This document shows, in pieces, positions 42,515-50,389 of a DNA stretch of 64,000 nucleotides. The stretch's first letter is position 1. Each line of letters opens with the position of its first letter. The stretch covers positions 1 through 64,000 of the forward strand of contig NZ_BNBD01000016.1 in NCBI RefSeq assembly GCF_014654785.1, written 5' to 3'. The notes beneath the pieces are model-generated. The model was not told the DNA's origin and ran no database searches. It saw only the letters and a program-made list of their open reading frames with translations. The translations under genes were made by a program, and so were the position numbers. The DNA is from Streptomyces mashuensis (GTDB taxonomy: Bacteria > Actinomycetota > Actinomycetes > Streptomycetales > Streptomycetaceae).

Positions 42515-45478
42515 GTGCAGCCTCGGCGCGTCGAATTCACTGTGCTGGGGCCGCTGGCGGCCGCCGCCGAGGGCCGGTCGCTGCCCCTGGGCGGGCCCCG
42601 GCAGCGGACCCTGCTCGCCACCCTGCTGGCCCACGCCAACACGGCGGTCGGCACCGAGCGGTTGCGCGAGGCCGTGTGGGGCACCACCGCTCCCCCGTCG
42701 GCCCAGGCCAACGTCCGCAGTTACGTCGCCGCGCTGCGCAAGGTCCTCAACCGGGGCCCGGACGACGAGCGGCTGAGCCTGGGTCACCACGGCTACCGGC
42801 TCCACGTGGGCCGCGACGAGCTGGACCTGTACGTCTTCGAGGACCTGGCCGCGCGGGGCCGGGCGGCCCTGGCCCGCGGCGACCACCGGGAGGCCGCCGG
42901 CCGGCTGGAGGAGGCCCTGGCGCTGTGGCGCGGCACCCCGTTCGAGGGCGTCGCGCACCACGACACGCTGCCCCTGGAGACGGCGCGGCTGGAAGAGGCG
43001 CGGCTGGCCGTGCTGGAGGACTGGGCCGGGGCGCGGATCGCGCTGGGCGAGGCTCGCGAGGTGGTGGGCACGCTCCGTGGGGAGGCGGCGCGGCACCCGT
43101 TGCGCGAGTCGCTGTGGGCCCGGCTGATGACCGCCCAGTACCGCGCCGGCCGGACCGCCGACGCCCTGCACTCGTACGCCCGGGCGCGTGCCGCGCTCCG
43201 TGCCGAACTGGGCCTGGAACCGGGCGAGGAGCTGCGCCGGCTGCACCACGCCGTCCTCAACCGCGCCCCGGTTCCCGGCACGCCCCCGCCGTCCGCGCCG
43301 GTGGCGCAGGCCGCGGCGGAGTGGCGGCCGATGAGCCAGCTGCCCACCGACGCCACGGACTTCGTGGGCCGCGAGCACCTGCTGGCCGAGGCCGCCGCGC
43401 TGCTCGACCCCTCCGGGCCGGCCCGGGCCGGCGCCACGTGCGCGGTGCCCGTCGCCGTCCTCACCGGGCTGCCGGGCGTCGGGAAGACCACGCTCGCCAC
43501 GCGCCTGGCCCACGAGTTGCGCGACGTGTTCCCCGACGGCCGGCTCTTCGTCCACCTCGACGGGGCCCGCGGCCCCGGGCGCTCCCCCGCCGCCGTCCTC
43601 GCCGACCTGCTGCTCAGCCTGGGCGTGCCGGGGTCGTCCGTGCCGGAGGCCGGCGCGGACCGGGCCGCGCTGTTCCGTTCGCTGCTGTCCGGGCGCAGGG
43701 TGCTGGTGCTGCTCGACGACGCGCGCGACGAGGCGCAGATCCGTCCGCTGCTGCCGGGCACGCCCGGCTCGGCGGCGCTGGTCACCAGCCGGGCCCGGCT
43801 CACGGGCCTGGACGGGGCACGTCTGCTGGACGTCGAGCCGTTCGGCCCCGGGGAGGCGCAGGACCTGCTGCGCCGCCTCGTGGGGCCGCGGCGGCTGGCC
43901 GCCGAACCGGAGGCCACCGAGCGGGTGCTGGCCGGCTGCGCGGGGCTGCCGCTGGCGCTGCGCGTGACCGGGGCCCGGCTGGCGGGCCGGCCGCACTGGC
44001 GGATCCGGCGGCTGGCCGACCGGCTCGCCGACGAGCGCGGCCGGCTGACCGAACTCACCGTCGGCGACCTCGCCGTGCGCAGCTGCGTGGCCACCAGCTA
44101 CCACGGCCTGGAGCCCGGCGCGGCCCGCGCCTTCCGCGCCGTCGGCCTGCTGCCCTCCCCCGAGTTCCCGGGCTGGGCGCTGGGCGCCCTGCTGGACTGC
44201 CGCGACCCCGAACCCGTCACCGGCGCCCTGCTGGACGCGAACCTCCTCCAGGTCGCCTGCGTCAACGCCCACGGGCAGCCGCGCTACCGCATGCACGACC
44301 TGCTGCACGTCTACGCGGCCGAGCGGGTGCGCGCCGAGGAGGACCCGGCGTGGCGGCGGCAGGCCCTGGAGCGCGTCCTCGACGGCTGGCTGGAGCGCCT
44401 CCGCGCGGCCCGCGACCAGCTCGTCCGGGGCCGTGCCCGGCCGGCGGCGGGCGCGCCCGGCGCGGAGGACACCGCGGACCAGGGCGGTGACCTCGTGGGC
44501 TGGCTGGAGGCCGAGCGCCATGCGCTGGTCACCGGCACGGAGTTCGCCGCCGCGGAGGGCTTCGGGGAGCAGACGGCCGGGCTGGCCGCCGCCCTGGAGG
44601 AGGTGTGTCACCTCCTCAACTGGTGGGACGAGTGGGAGCGGGTGGCCCGGGCCGCGCTGGACCGTGCGACGGCCGACGGCGACGCGGTGGCCGCCGCCGT
44701 CGCGCTCGGGTCGCTGGCCCGCTCGTCCGCGGTCCGCGGCCGCGTCGGCGAGGCGGTCTCCCGCTGGGCGGACGCGGTGGAGCGGCTGGACGCGCTGGGC
44801 GAGGCGCACCACGCGGCGCGGCTGCGCGTGCACCGCAGCTTCGCCGTCGCCGACCACGGCATGGCGGCCCTGGCGGAGGAGGACGCCCGCGCGGCCGTGG
44901 CCGTGCTGCGGCGGCTCGGCGACGAGCACGGGCGCGTCACCGCGCTGCGCAGCCTCGCCTTCGCGCTGTCGTGCCGGGGGCGCGGCGCGGAGGCCGTCGA
45001 GGTGCTGTCGGTCGCGCTGGAGTCCGCCGAACGCCTGGACCGGCCCCTGGCCCTGGCGGACGTGCTGCAGATGCTGGGCTGGGTGGAGACGGGCGAGGGC
45101 CGGTTCGCGGAGGCCGGGGACCACCTGCGGCGGGCGCTGGCGGGGTTCGGGGCGGTACGGCACCGGCCCGGCGAGGCGTACGCGCTGCTGGGCCTGGGCC
45201 GGCTGCACCTGACGGCGGGCGGCGCCGCGGCGGCGGCCCGGGCGCTGGGCCCGCTGGACCGGGCCCTGGCGGTCTTCACGGAGCTCGGCGAGCGGCGGGG
45301 CGAGGCGCTCACGCTGCACTGGCTGGGGCGCGCCCACACCGCGCTCGGGGACTCCGCGCGGGGCGCGCTCCTCCGCGCGGAGGCGGCCGGCGCGTTCGCC
45401 GCGCTGGGCATGGCGTTCTGGGCGGAGGAGGCGGAGACGGAGACCGGGGCGGAGGCGGAGGCGGGCTGCTACGGCTGA
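42515..45478 (+). CDS. AfsR/SARP-type pathway regulator with NB-ARC and TPR domains
   Basis: 987 residues. N-terminal OmpR-like DNA-binding domain (about 1-95; VEFTVLGPLAAAAEGRSLPL, SYVAALRKVLN), bacterial transcriptional activation domain (100-250), NB-ARC ATPase (about 290-590; P-loop GLPGVGKTTLATRLA at 318, LVLLDDARDEAQIRPLLPG) and a TPR-rich C-terminus (about 690-960). Large SARPs of this AfsR type activate antibiotic clusters by binding direct repeats near -35. GTG at 42515 follows GAAAGGG. It lies between the cyclitol and isonitrile operons, and repeat arrays of the expected kind precede both, so it is the likely pathway activator. Confidence 0.92.
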   Translation: MQPRRVEFTVLGPLAAAAEGRSLPLGGPRQRTLLATLLAHANTAVGTERLREAVWGTTAPPSAQANVRSYVAALRKVLNRGPDDERLSLGHHGYRLHVGRDELDLYVFEDLAARGRAALARGDHREAAGRLEEALALWRGTPFEGVAHHDTLPLETARLEEARLAVLEDWAGARIALGEAREVVGTLRGEAARHPLRESLWARLMTAQYRAGRTADALHSYARARAALRAELGLEPGEELRRLHHAVLNRAPVPGTPPPSAPVAQAAAEWRPMSQLPTDATDFVGREHLLAEAAALLDPSGPARAGATCAVPVAVLTGLPGVGKTTLATRLAHELRDVFPDGRLFVHLDGARGPGRSPAAVLADLLLSLGVPGSSVPEAGADRAALFRSLLSGRRVLVLLDDARDEAQIRPLLPGTPGSAALVTSRARLTGLDGARLLDVEPFGPGEAQDLLRRLVGPRRLAAEPEATERVLAGCAGLPLALRVTGARLAGRPHWRIRRLADRLADERGRLTELTVGDLAVRSCVATSYHGLEPGAARAFRAVGLLPSPEFPGWALGALLDCRDPEPVTGALLDANLLQVACVNAHGQPRYRMHDLLHVYAAERVRAEEDPAWRRQALERVLDGWLERLRAARDQLVRGRARPAAGAPGAEDTADQGGDLVGWLEAERHALVTGTEFAAAEGFGEQTAGLAAALEEVCHLLNWWDEWERVARAALDRATADGDAVAAAVALGSLARSSAVRGRVGEAVSRWADAVERLDALGEAHHAARLRVHRSFAVADHGMAALAEEDARAAVAVLRRLGDEHGRVTALRSLAFALSCRGRGAEAVEVLSVALESAERLDRPLALADVLQMLGWVETGEGRFAEAGDHLRRALAGFGAVRHRPGEAYALLGLGRLHLTAGGAAAAARALGPLDRALAVFTELGERRGEALTLHWLGRAHTALGDSARGALLRAEAAGAFAALGMAFWAEEAETETGAEAEAGCYG

Positions 45479-45504
45479 GCCTCCAGGACCGGCAGGAGGC
45501 GGGG

Positions 45505-45556
45505 TGTGCGTCGGCTTGTGCGCCCGCGTGTGCGCTGCTTGTGCGTTTCTCATGCG
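45505..45556 (+). promoter_or_regulatory. SARP-type operator: five direct repeats before isnA
   Basis: TGTGCG occurs at 45505, 45517, 45529 and 45540 and a related CATGCG at 45551, i.e. spacings of 12, 12, 11 and 11 bases, all on one face of the helix. The second and fourth copies extend to CTTGTGCG. The array lies 43-94 bases before the isnA start codon and 27 bases after the SARP gene stop. This is the arrangement SARP activators bind. Confidence 0.7.
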
Positions 45557-45598
45557 CCCCCGGTGAACGGTGGACCCCAGTCCACGAAGGGAGGCGCG

Positions 45599-46588
45599 GT
45601 GCACCGTTCCGCCGCACCCGATATCGCATTACTCGCCGTCGACATCCTCCGGGAGGTCCTGTCCCACCAGCGCCGGCTCCGCGACGGCGGCTGCGCCGGC
45701 ACCGTCTGCCGGCACTGCGTCCGGCACCATCTGGAGGCCGTGCGCGCCGCCGTGGAGGCCGGCCGCCGCATCGAGTTCGTCCTGCCGGCGTTTCCGGTGA
45801 AGTCCCCCAACCCGGCCAAGGTCAGCGGCCCGCTGCCCGACATGGCCGAGGAACTCGCGCTGCGCTTCCTCGACGCGCTGTGCGAGCGCATCGGCGCGGT
45901 GCACGCCCCCGGGGCGGTCATCCGCATCTGCTCCGACGGCCGTGTCTTCAACGACCTGCTCGGCGTGAGCGACGAGAACGTCACGGCCTACGCCCGCGGT
46001 CTCGACGCGACGATCGGCCGGATCGGCGCCCGCCACCTGGAGCAGTTCACGCTCGACGACGTCCACCCCGGCGTCGGCCACGAGGACATGCGGGCCCTCC
46101 TCACCGACGGCCACGCCCCCACCCTGGAGGAGCTGCGCGCCGAGGTGCGCGGCGGAGGTGCGCCGCTCGCCATGTACCGGGGCATCACCCGGTTCATGCT
46201 GGAGGATTTGTCCGGCCCGCAGTGGACCGGCACCCGCTCCGCCCTCCAGCGCAAGTGCCGCGACCTCGCCTACCGCGTCATCCAGCGCAGCCGTGCCTGG
46301 GGCGACCTGCTGGGCGAGCTCTTCCCCACCGCCCTGCGGCTGTCCATCCACCCGCAGCCCTGCTCCACGGAGAAGATCGGCATCCTCCTCGCCGACACCC
46401 CCGACGCCTGGCTCACGCCCTGGCACGGCGTCGCCGTCGAGACCGGCGGCCGCTTCACCCTCATGAAGCGCGCCGAGGCCGAACGGGCCGGGGCACGGCC
46501 CGTCCTCGCCGACGGCCGCACCAGCCACTACGTGCTGGAACCGGCCGCGAACGCGCCGGTGGCCTCCCCCGCACGCGCCTGCGCGTGA
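45599..46588 (+). CDS. isnA: Isonitrile (isocyanide) synthase, IsnA/PvcA/DIT1 family, with a TTA codon
   Basis: 329 residues, the family's normal size. Diagnostic are FVLPAFPVKSPNPAKVSGPL, DMAEELALRFLDALCERIG, RICSDGRVFNDLLGVSDENV, FTLDDVHPGVGHEDMR and LRLSIHPQPCSTEKIGI. IsnA enzymes turn the amino group of an amino acid (Trp or Tyr) into an isonitrile with ribulose 5-phosphate as carbon source. A CxxC near residue 36-40 (GTVCRHCVRHH) is present. GTG 45599 has GGGAGG upstream. Codon 11 (45629-45631) is TTA, so synthesis should be bldA-dependent. First gene of a four-gene operon. Confidence 0.93.
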   Translation: MHRSAAPDIALLAVDILREVLSHQRRLRDGGCAGTVCRHCVRHHLEAVRAAVEAGRRIEFVLPAFPVKSPNPAKVSGPLPDMAEELALRFLDALCERIGAVHAPGAVIRICSDGRVFNDLLGVSDENVTAYARGLDATIGRIGARHLEQFTLDDVHPGVGHEDMRALLTDGHAPTLEELRAEVRGGGAPLAMYRGITRFMLEDLSGPQWTGTRSALQRKCRDLAYRVIQRSRAWGDLLGELFPTALRLSIHPQPCSTEKIGILLADTPDAWLTPWHGVAVETGGRFTLMKRAEAERAGARPVLADGRTSHYVLEPAANAPVASPARACA

Positions 46589-46620
46589 ACCCCCACCCCC
46601 CGCATCACCAGGAGACCCGT

Positions 46621-47463
46621 ATGACCACCCTGCTCCCCTGCGAACCGGCCCCCCTCGAACCGTTCGGCGTCGCTCTCCACGCGCCCCGCCCCGGCACACC
46701 CGTCGATGCGATACCCGTGGCGGCCCTGCGGTCGCTCACCCGCGACCACCACCTGGTGCTGCTGCGCGGCTTCGACGGCTTCGCCGGGCCGGAGGAGATG
46801 TCCGCCTACTGCGCGCAGTGGGGCGAGTTGAGCGTCTGGCCCTTCGGCACCGTCCTCGACCTGGTCGAGCGGGAACAGCCGGAGGACCACATCTTCGCCG
46901 CCGGGCACATGCCCATGCACTGGGACGGCATGTACCGCGAACACGTCCCCGAGTTCCAGGTGTTCCACTGCGTCCAGGCCCCCGGCGCGGGCAACGGCGG
47001 CGAGACCACGTTCTCCCACACCACGGCCGTGCTGCGGGACGCCGGACCGGACACGGTCGCGCGGTGGTCGCAGGTGACCGGCACCTACCACCGGGCCATG
47101 GAGTACTACGACAGCACCACGGTCGCGCCCGTCGTGGACGCCCACCCCGTCCACGGCGCGCCCGTCATCCGCTACAACGAGCCCACCGACGCCGGCGACG
47201 ACAGTTTCGTCAACCACCCCGACCTGACGTTCACCGGCCTGCCCGCCGACGAGCTGGACGCCTTCCACCGCGAGCTGCGGGCCGCGCTGTACGACCCCGC
47301 CCACCTCTACGCCCACGCGTGGCGGACCGGCGACGTCGTCCTCACCGACAACCACACGCTGCTGCACGGCCGGAACGCCTTCACCAGCGGCGCGCCCCGG
47401 CACCTGCGGCGCGTCCAGGTGCTCGGCACCCCGCCGCTGGTCAACCCGGGGCTGGTGCGATGA
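46621..47463 (+). CDS. isnB: Fe(II)/2-oxoglutarate oxygenase, IsnB/PvcB-like
   Basis: 280 residues of the TauD/TfdA family. Iron ligands: His100 and Asp102 in MHWDGMY and His249 in LLHGRNAF; the 2-oxoglutarate Arg is in PRHLRRVQVLG. IsnB/PvcB partners convert isonitrile-amino acids by oxidative decarboxylation to vinyl isonitriles or by desaturation to the cinnamate form. ATG follows CACCAGGAGACC. 32 bases after isnA and overlapping the hydroxylase gene by 4 bases, so this is an isnA-isnB unit. Confidence 0.92.
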   Translation: MTTLLPCEPAPLEPFGVALHAPRPGTPVDAIPVAALRSLTRDHHLVLLRGFDGFAGPEEMSAYCAQWGELSVWPFGTVLDLVEREQPEDHIFAAGHMPMHWDGMYREHVPEFQVFHCVQAPGAGNGGETTFSHTTAVLRDAGPDTVARWSQVTGTYHRAMEYYDSTTVAPVVDAHPVHGAPVIRYNEPTDAGDDSFVNHPDLTFTGLPADELDAFHRELRAALYDPAHLYAHAWRTGDVVLTDNHTLLHGRNAFTSGAPRHLRRVQVLGTPPLVNPGLVR

Positions 47464-49007
47464 CCCCCACGACCACGACCACGACCACGACGACGCCCAC
47501 GGCCGGCAACCGGCTGATGACCGGCGCGGACTACCTGGAGAGCCTGCGCGACGGCCGGCAGGTGCACCTCGACGGCGAGCGCGTCAAGGACGTCACCCGG
47601 CACCCCGCCTTCCGCAACGCCGCCCGTTCCGTGGCCCGGCTGTACGACGCCCTCCACGATCCCGCCACGTCCGGTGTGCTCACCGGCGTGGACACGGCCA
47701 CGGGCATCCGCACGCACAGGTTCTTCCGGCCCAGCCGGTCGGCGGCCGAGCTCGTCGAGGCGCGCGAGGCCATCGCGGCCTGGGCGCGGATGAGCTACGG
47801 CTTCCTGGGGCGCACCCCCGAGTACAAGGCGTCGTTCATGGCGGGTCTCGGCGTCAACGCCGCCTACTACGGCCCGTACGCGGACAACGCGACCGCCTGG
47901 TACCGGGAGTTCGCGAGCCGGGCGCTGTACCTCAACCACGTCATCATCAACCCGCCGCTGGACCGCAGGCGGGCCGTCCACGACATGGAGGACGTGTTCG
48001 TGCGCGCCGTGCGCGAGACGGACGCGGGCATCGTGGTGAGCGGGGCGAAGATGCTCGCCACCGGGTCGGCGATCACCAACGCCGGGTTCGTGGCGCCGGT
48101 CGGCTCGGCGGTGCTGGAGCCGGGGAGGGCCGAGGCGTTCGCGCTGGTCTTCTTCGTGCGCATGGACAACCCGGGCGTACGGCTGATCTGCCGCACCCCC
48201 TATGCACGGACCGGCACCCGGCCCTTCGACGCGCCGCTGAGCAGCCGGTTCGACGAGAACGACGCGGTGCTGCTGCTCGACGAGGCGCTGATCCCGTGGG
48301 AGGACGTCCTGGTGTACCGGGACGTCGAGCGGGCCACGGGCTTCTACGCGACCTCGGGCTTCGCCAACCTGTACAACTTCCAGTCCGGCGTGCGCATGGC
48401 GGTCAAGCTGGAGCTGATGGCCGGGCTGCTGTCCCGCGGCACCCGCGCCAACGGCACCGACACCTTCCGCGGGGTGCAGGCGGCCGTCGGGGAGCTCGTC
48501 ACGCTGCGCGACACGGTGTGGGCGCTGACGTCGGCCATGGCGTACGACACCGAGCCGGGCAGCGGCGGCACGGTGCTGCCGCGGCTGGAGCACGCCTCGG
48601 CGATGCGGATGTACAACGCCCAGGTCTGGAGCCGGGTGCACGAGCTGTTCGAGACCACGCTGGGCGGGGCTCCGCTCGCGGTGCCGGCCGGCGCCGGCGA
48701 CCTGGCGGACCCGGAGCTGCGGCCGCTGATCGACCGCTACTACCGGGGCGCCGAGGGCACAGCGGAGGACCGCATCAAGCTGCTGAAGCTGGCCTGGGAC
48801 GCGATCGGCACCGAGTTCGGCGGCCGGCACGAGCTGTACGAGCGCAACTACTCGGGCAACGGCGAGCAGGTGCGCCTGGACGCCCTCCGCTGGGCGGGCC
48901 GGCGCGGCAGCCTCGCCCGGTACGAGGCCCTCGTGCAGGAGTGTCTGGACGACTACGACACCGCCGGCTGGCGCAGAGGCCCCTGGACCGAGAGGGAGGA
49001 CGACTGA
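47460..49007 (+). CDS. HpaB/PvcC-like FADH2-dependent aromatic hydroxylase
   Basis: 515 residues, typical of 4-hydroxyphenylacetate 3-monooxygenase large components. After an odd low-complexity start (nine consecutive Thr from an ACC/ACG run) come MTGADYLESLRDGRQVHLDG, MAGLGVNAAYYGPYADN, VVSGAKMLATGSAITNAGFV, RTPYARTGTRPFDAPLSSRF and DEALIPWEDVLVYRD. These enzymes ortho-hydroxylate phenols to catechols with FADH2 from a reductase not found here. In Pseudomonas pvcABC the third gene has this role, so the isonitrile is probably tyrosine-derived. Coupled to isnB by 4 bases. Confidence 0.92.
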   Translation: MTPTTTTTTTTTPTAGNRLMTGADYLESLRDGRQVHLDGERVKDVTRHPAFRNAARSVARLYDALHDPATSGVLTGVDTATGIRTHRFFRPSRSAAELVEAREAIAAWARMSYGFLGRTPEYKASFMAGLGVNAAYYGPYADNATAWYREFASRALYLNHVIINPPLDRRRAVHDMEDVFVRAVRETDAGIVVSGAKMLATGSAITNAGFVAPVGSAVLEPGRAEAFALVFFVRMDNPGVRLICRTPYARTGTRPFDAPLSSRFDENDAVLLLDEALIPWEDVLVYRDVERATGFYATSGFANLYNFQSGVRMAVKLELMAGLLSRGTRANGTDTFRGVQAAVGELVTLRDTVWALTSAMAYDTEPGSGGTVLPRLEHASAMRMYNAQVWSRVHELFETTLGGAPLAVPAGAGDLADPELRPLIDRYYRGAEGTAEDRIKLLKLAWDAIGTEFGGRHELYERNYSGNGEQVRLDALRWAGRRGSLARYEALVQECLDDYDTAGWRRGPWTEREDD

Positions 49008-49008
49008 C

Positions 49009-49227
49009 ATGTGCGGCATCACCGGCCTCACGGCCGCGGCCGGTGACGCGGGGGCGCCGCTGGGCCCGTACCTCGACGGCGCCGCCGTCGCCCGGCTGAC
49101 CGGCCGGACCACGGCCGGCAGCAGCCTGTCGGAGCTCGAGCGGATCCTCGTGGAGTCCACGGTCCGCCTGGACGCGTGGCTGCGCGCCTACGGCGTGGAG
49201 CTCACCGGAGTGGAGGGGGCGCGCTGA
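49009..49227 (+). CDS. 72-residue orphan protein starting MCGITG
   Basis: One base separates it from the hydroxylase stop, with GAGAGGGAGGA upstream, so it is part of the isonitrile operon. The first residues MCGITGLTAA copy the N-terminus of class II glutamine amidotransferases/asparagine synthetases, where Cys2 becomes the catalytic nucleophile, but the rest (SLSELERILVESTVRLDAWL) is a short helical protein of no family I recognise. It could be a small subunit, a peptide substrate or a relic. The last 26 bases overlap the convergent acyltransferase gene. Confidence 0.65.
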   Translation: MCGITGLTAAAGDAGAPLGPYLDGAAVARLTGRTTAGSSLSELERILVESTVRLDAWLRAYGVELTGVEGAR

Positions 49228-50389
49228 CGCCTGCCCTTTGCACCGGCCGGCCGCGGGCGCCGGCGCGGTGCTGCTCGTGGTGGCGGAACGCGGTCCAGCA
49301 CACGGCGAGGGCCAGGGCGAACAGGGGCATCCACGTCAGCCGGGCCGCGAGCCAGGCGGTGCCGTCCGGTGCGGTGTGCAGGCCGGGCAGCGGCCCCGCC
49401 CACAGCAGGCCGGCCGTGACGGCCATCAGCGCCGTCTGGTGCCACAGGAAGACGGTCATGGCGTAGCGGTTCACGAACGTCACGCCCGCCCACGCCGCCG
49501 GCCGGCGCAGCACGCGGCGCAGGGACGGCGCGAGCAGGAACGCCAGGCCGCACTGGGCCAGCCCGAAGGTGACGGCGGCGAGCGTGGGCGGGCTGAGGTT
49601 CGACACCGGGGCTCCCGGCACGCCCACCATGGCCGCGGGGTAGCCGCACCCGGCCACGAGCACGACGGTCGCCGCGGCGCCGCCCAGCAGCAGGGCCCAC
49701 CCCGTGCGCCGGTCCGCCCCGAACGGCGACCGGGGCCGGGAGGCGCCGAGGGCGAACGGTACGAGCCAGCCCGCGGCGACGTTGACCCAGCCGAGCCAGG
49801 CGGGGCCGCCGAGCCCGAAGCGTACGGCGTCCACGGCGGCGACGGCGGCGAGCGGCCACAGCGGGTGGCACCGTGCCACCAGCGGCGTGGCGGCGGTCAG
49901 GGCGGCGAACACCAGCAGGAACCACAGGGGTGACAGGGCCAGTTTGAGCAACGTGTGCACGGTGGTGAGGTCGGCGCCGGAGGCGAGCATGCCGGCGGCG
50001 GCCACGGCCCACAGCACCAGCACGGCGGCGACCGGCCGGAACAGCCGTGCCAGGCGGGCCGCGAGCCACGGCCCGTACGCCGTGCCGCGGGCCCGCGCCG
50101 CCGCGTGGCCGCGTGCGGCGACATGCCCGCCGACGAGAAAGAACACGGCCAGCGACTGGAAGACCCAGGTGATGGGCGTGAGGCCGGGCAGGAACTGCAG
50201 CGGGCTTGCCGTGCGGACGGTACCGCCCTCGGCGACGAGGGCGGTGACCACCCAGTGGCCCAGCACCACGCCGGCGATGGCGGCGGCCCGCAGGGCGTCG
50301 ACAGCACGGTCGCGGTCGCGGCCGGTGGGCGTGGTGGGGACGGCGCGGCGGGCGGGCGGCGTCCGCACGGGCAGGAGGACGTCAGTCAC
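49202..50389 (-). CDS. Acyltransferase family 3 membrane protein
   Basis: 395 residues with about ten membrane helices. The N-terminal motif RAVDALRAAAIAGVVLGHWV carries the catalytic-type His of acyltransferase 3 (OafA/NodX) proteins, followed by SLAVFFLVGGHVAARG and a C-terminal FLWHQTALMAV. It moves acyl groups onto sugars or other acceptors at the membrane. GTG 50389 overlaps the upstream hydrolase stop by 8 bases (GTGACTGA). Convergent with the isonitrile operon, so membership of that pathway is uncertain. Confidence 0.85.
   Translation of the reverse strand: MTDVLLPVRTPPARRAVPTTPTGRDRDRAVDALRAAAIAGVVLGHWVVTALVAEGGTVRTASPLQFLPGLTPITWVFQSLAVFFLVGGHVAARGHAAARARGTAYGPWLAARLARLFRPVAAVLVLWAVAAAGMLASGADLTTVHTLLKLALSPLWFLLVFAALTAATPLVARCHPLWPLAAVAAVDAVRFGLGGPAWLGWVNVAAGWLVPFALGASRPRSPFGADRRTGWALLLGGAAATVVLVAGCGYPAAMVGVPGAPVSNLSPPTLAAVTFGLAQCGLAFLLAPSLRRVLRRPAAWAGVTFVNRYAMTVFLWHQTALMAVTAGLLWAGPLPGLHTAPDGTAWLAARLTWMPLFALALAVCWTAFRHHEQHRAGARGRPVQRAGVSAPPPLR

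Noticed and set aside
47460..47505. ACC/ACG run at the start of the HpaB-like gene as a CRISPR or recombination repeat
   Set aside because: It is a short in-frame poly-Thr stretch, a simple-sequence slip product, with no spacers.
49009..49227. Calling the 72-residue protein an asparagine synthetase fragment
   Set aside because: Only about six N-terminal residues agree; no further amidotransferase motif follows and the length fits a separate small protein.
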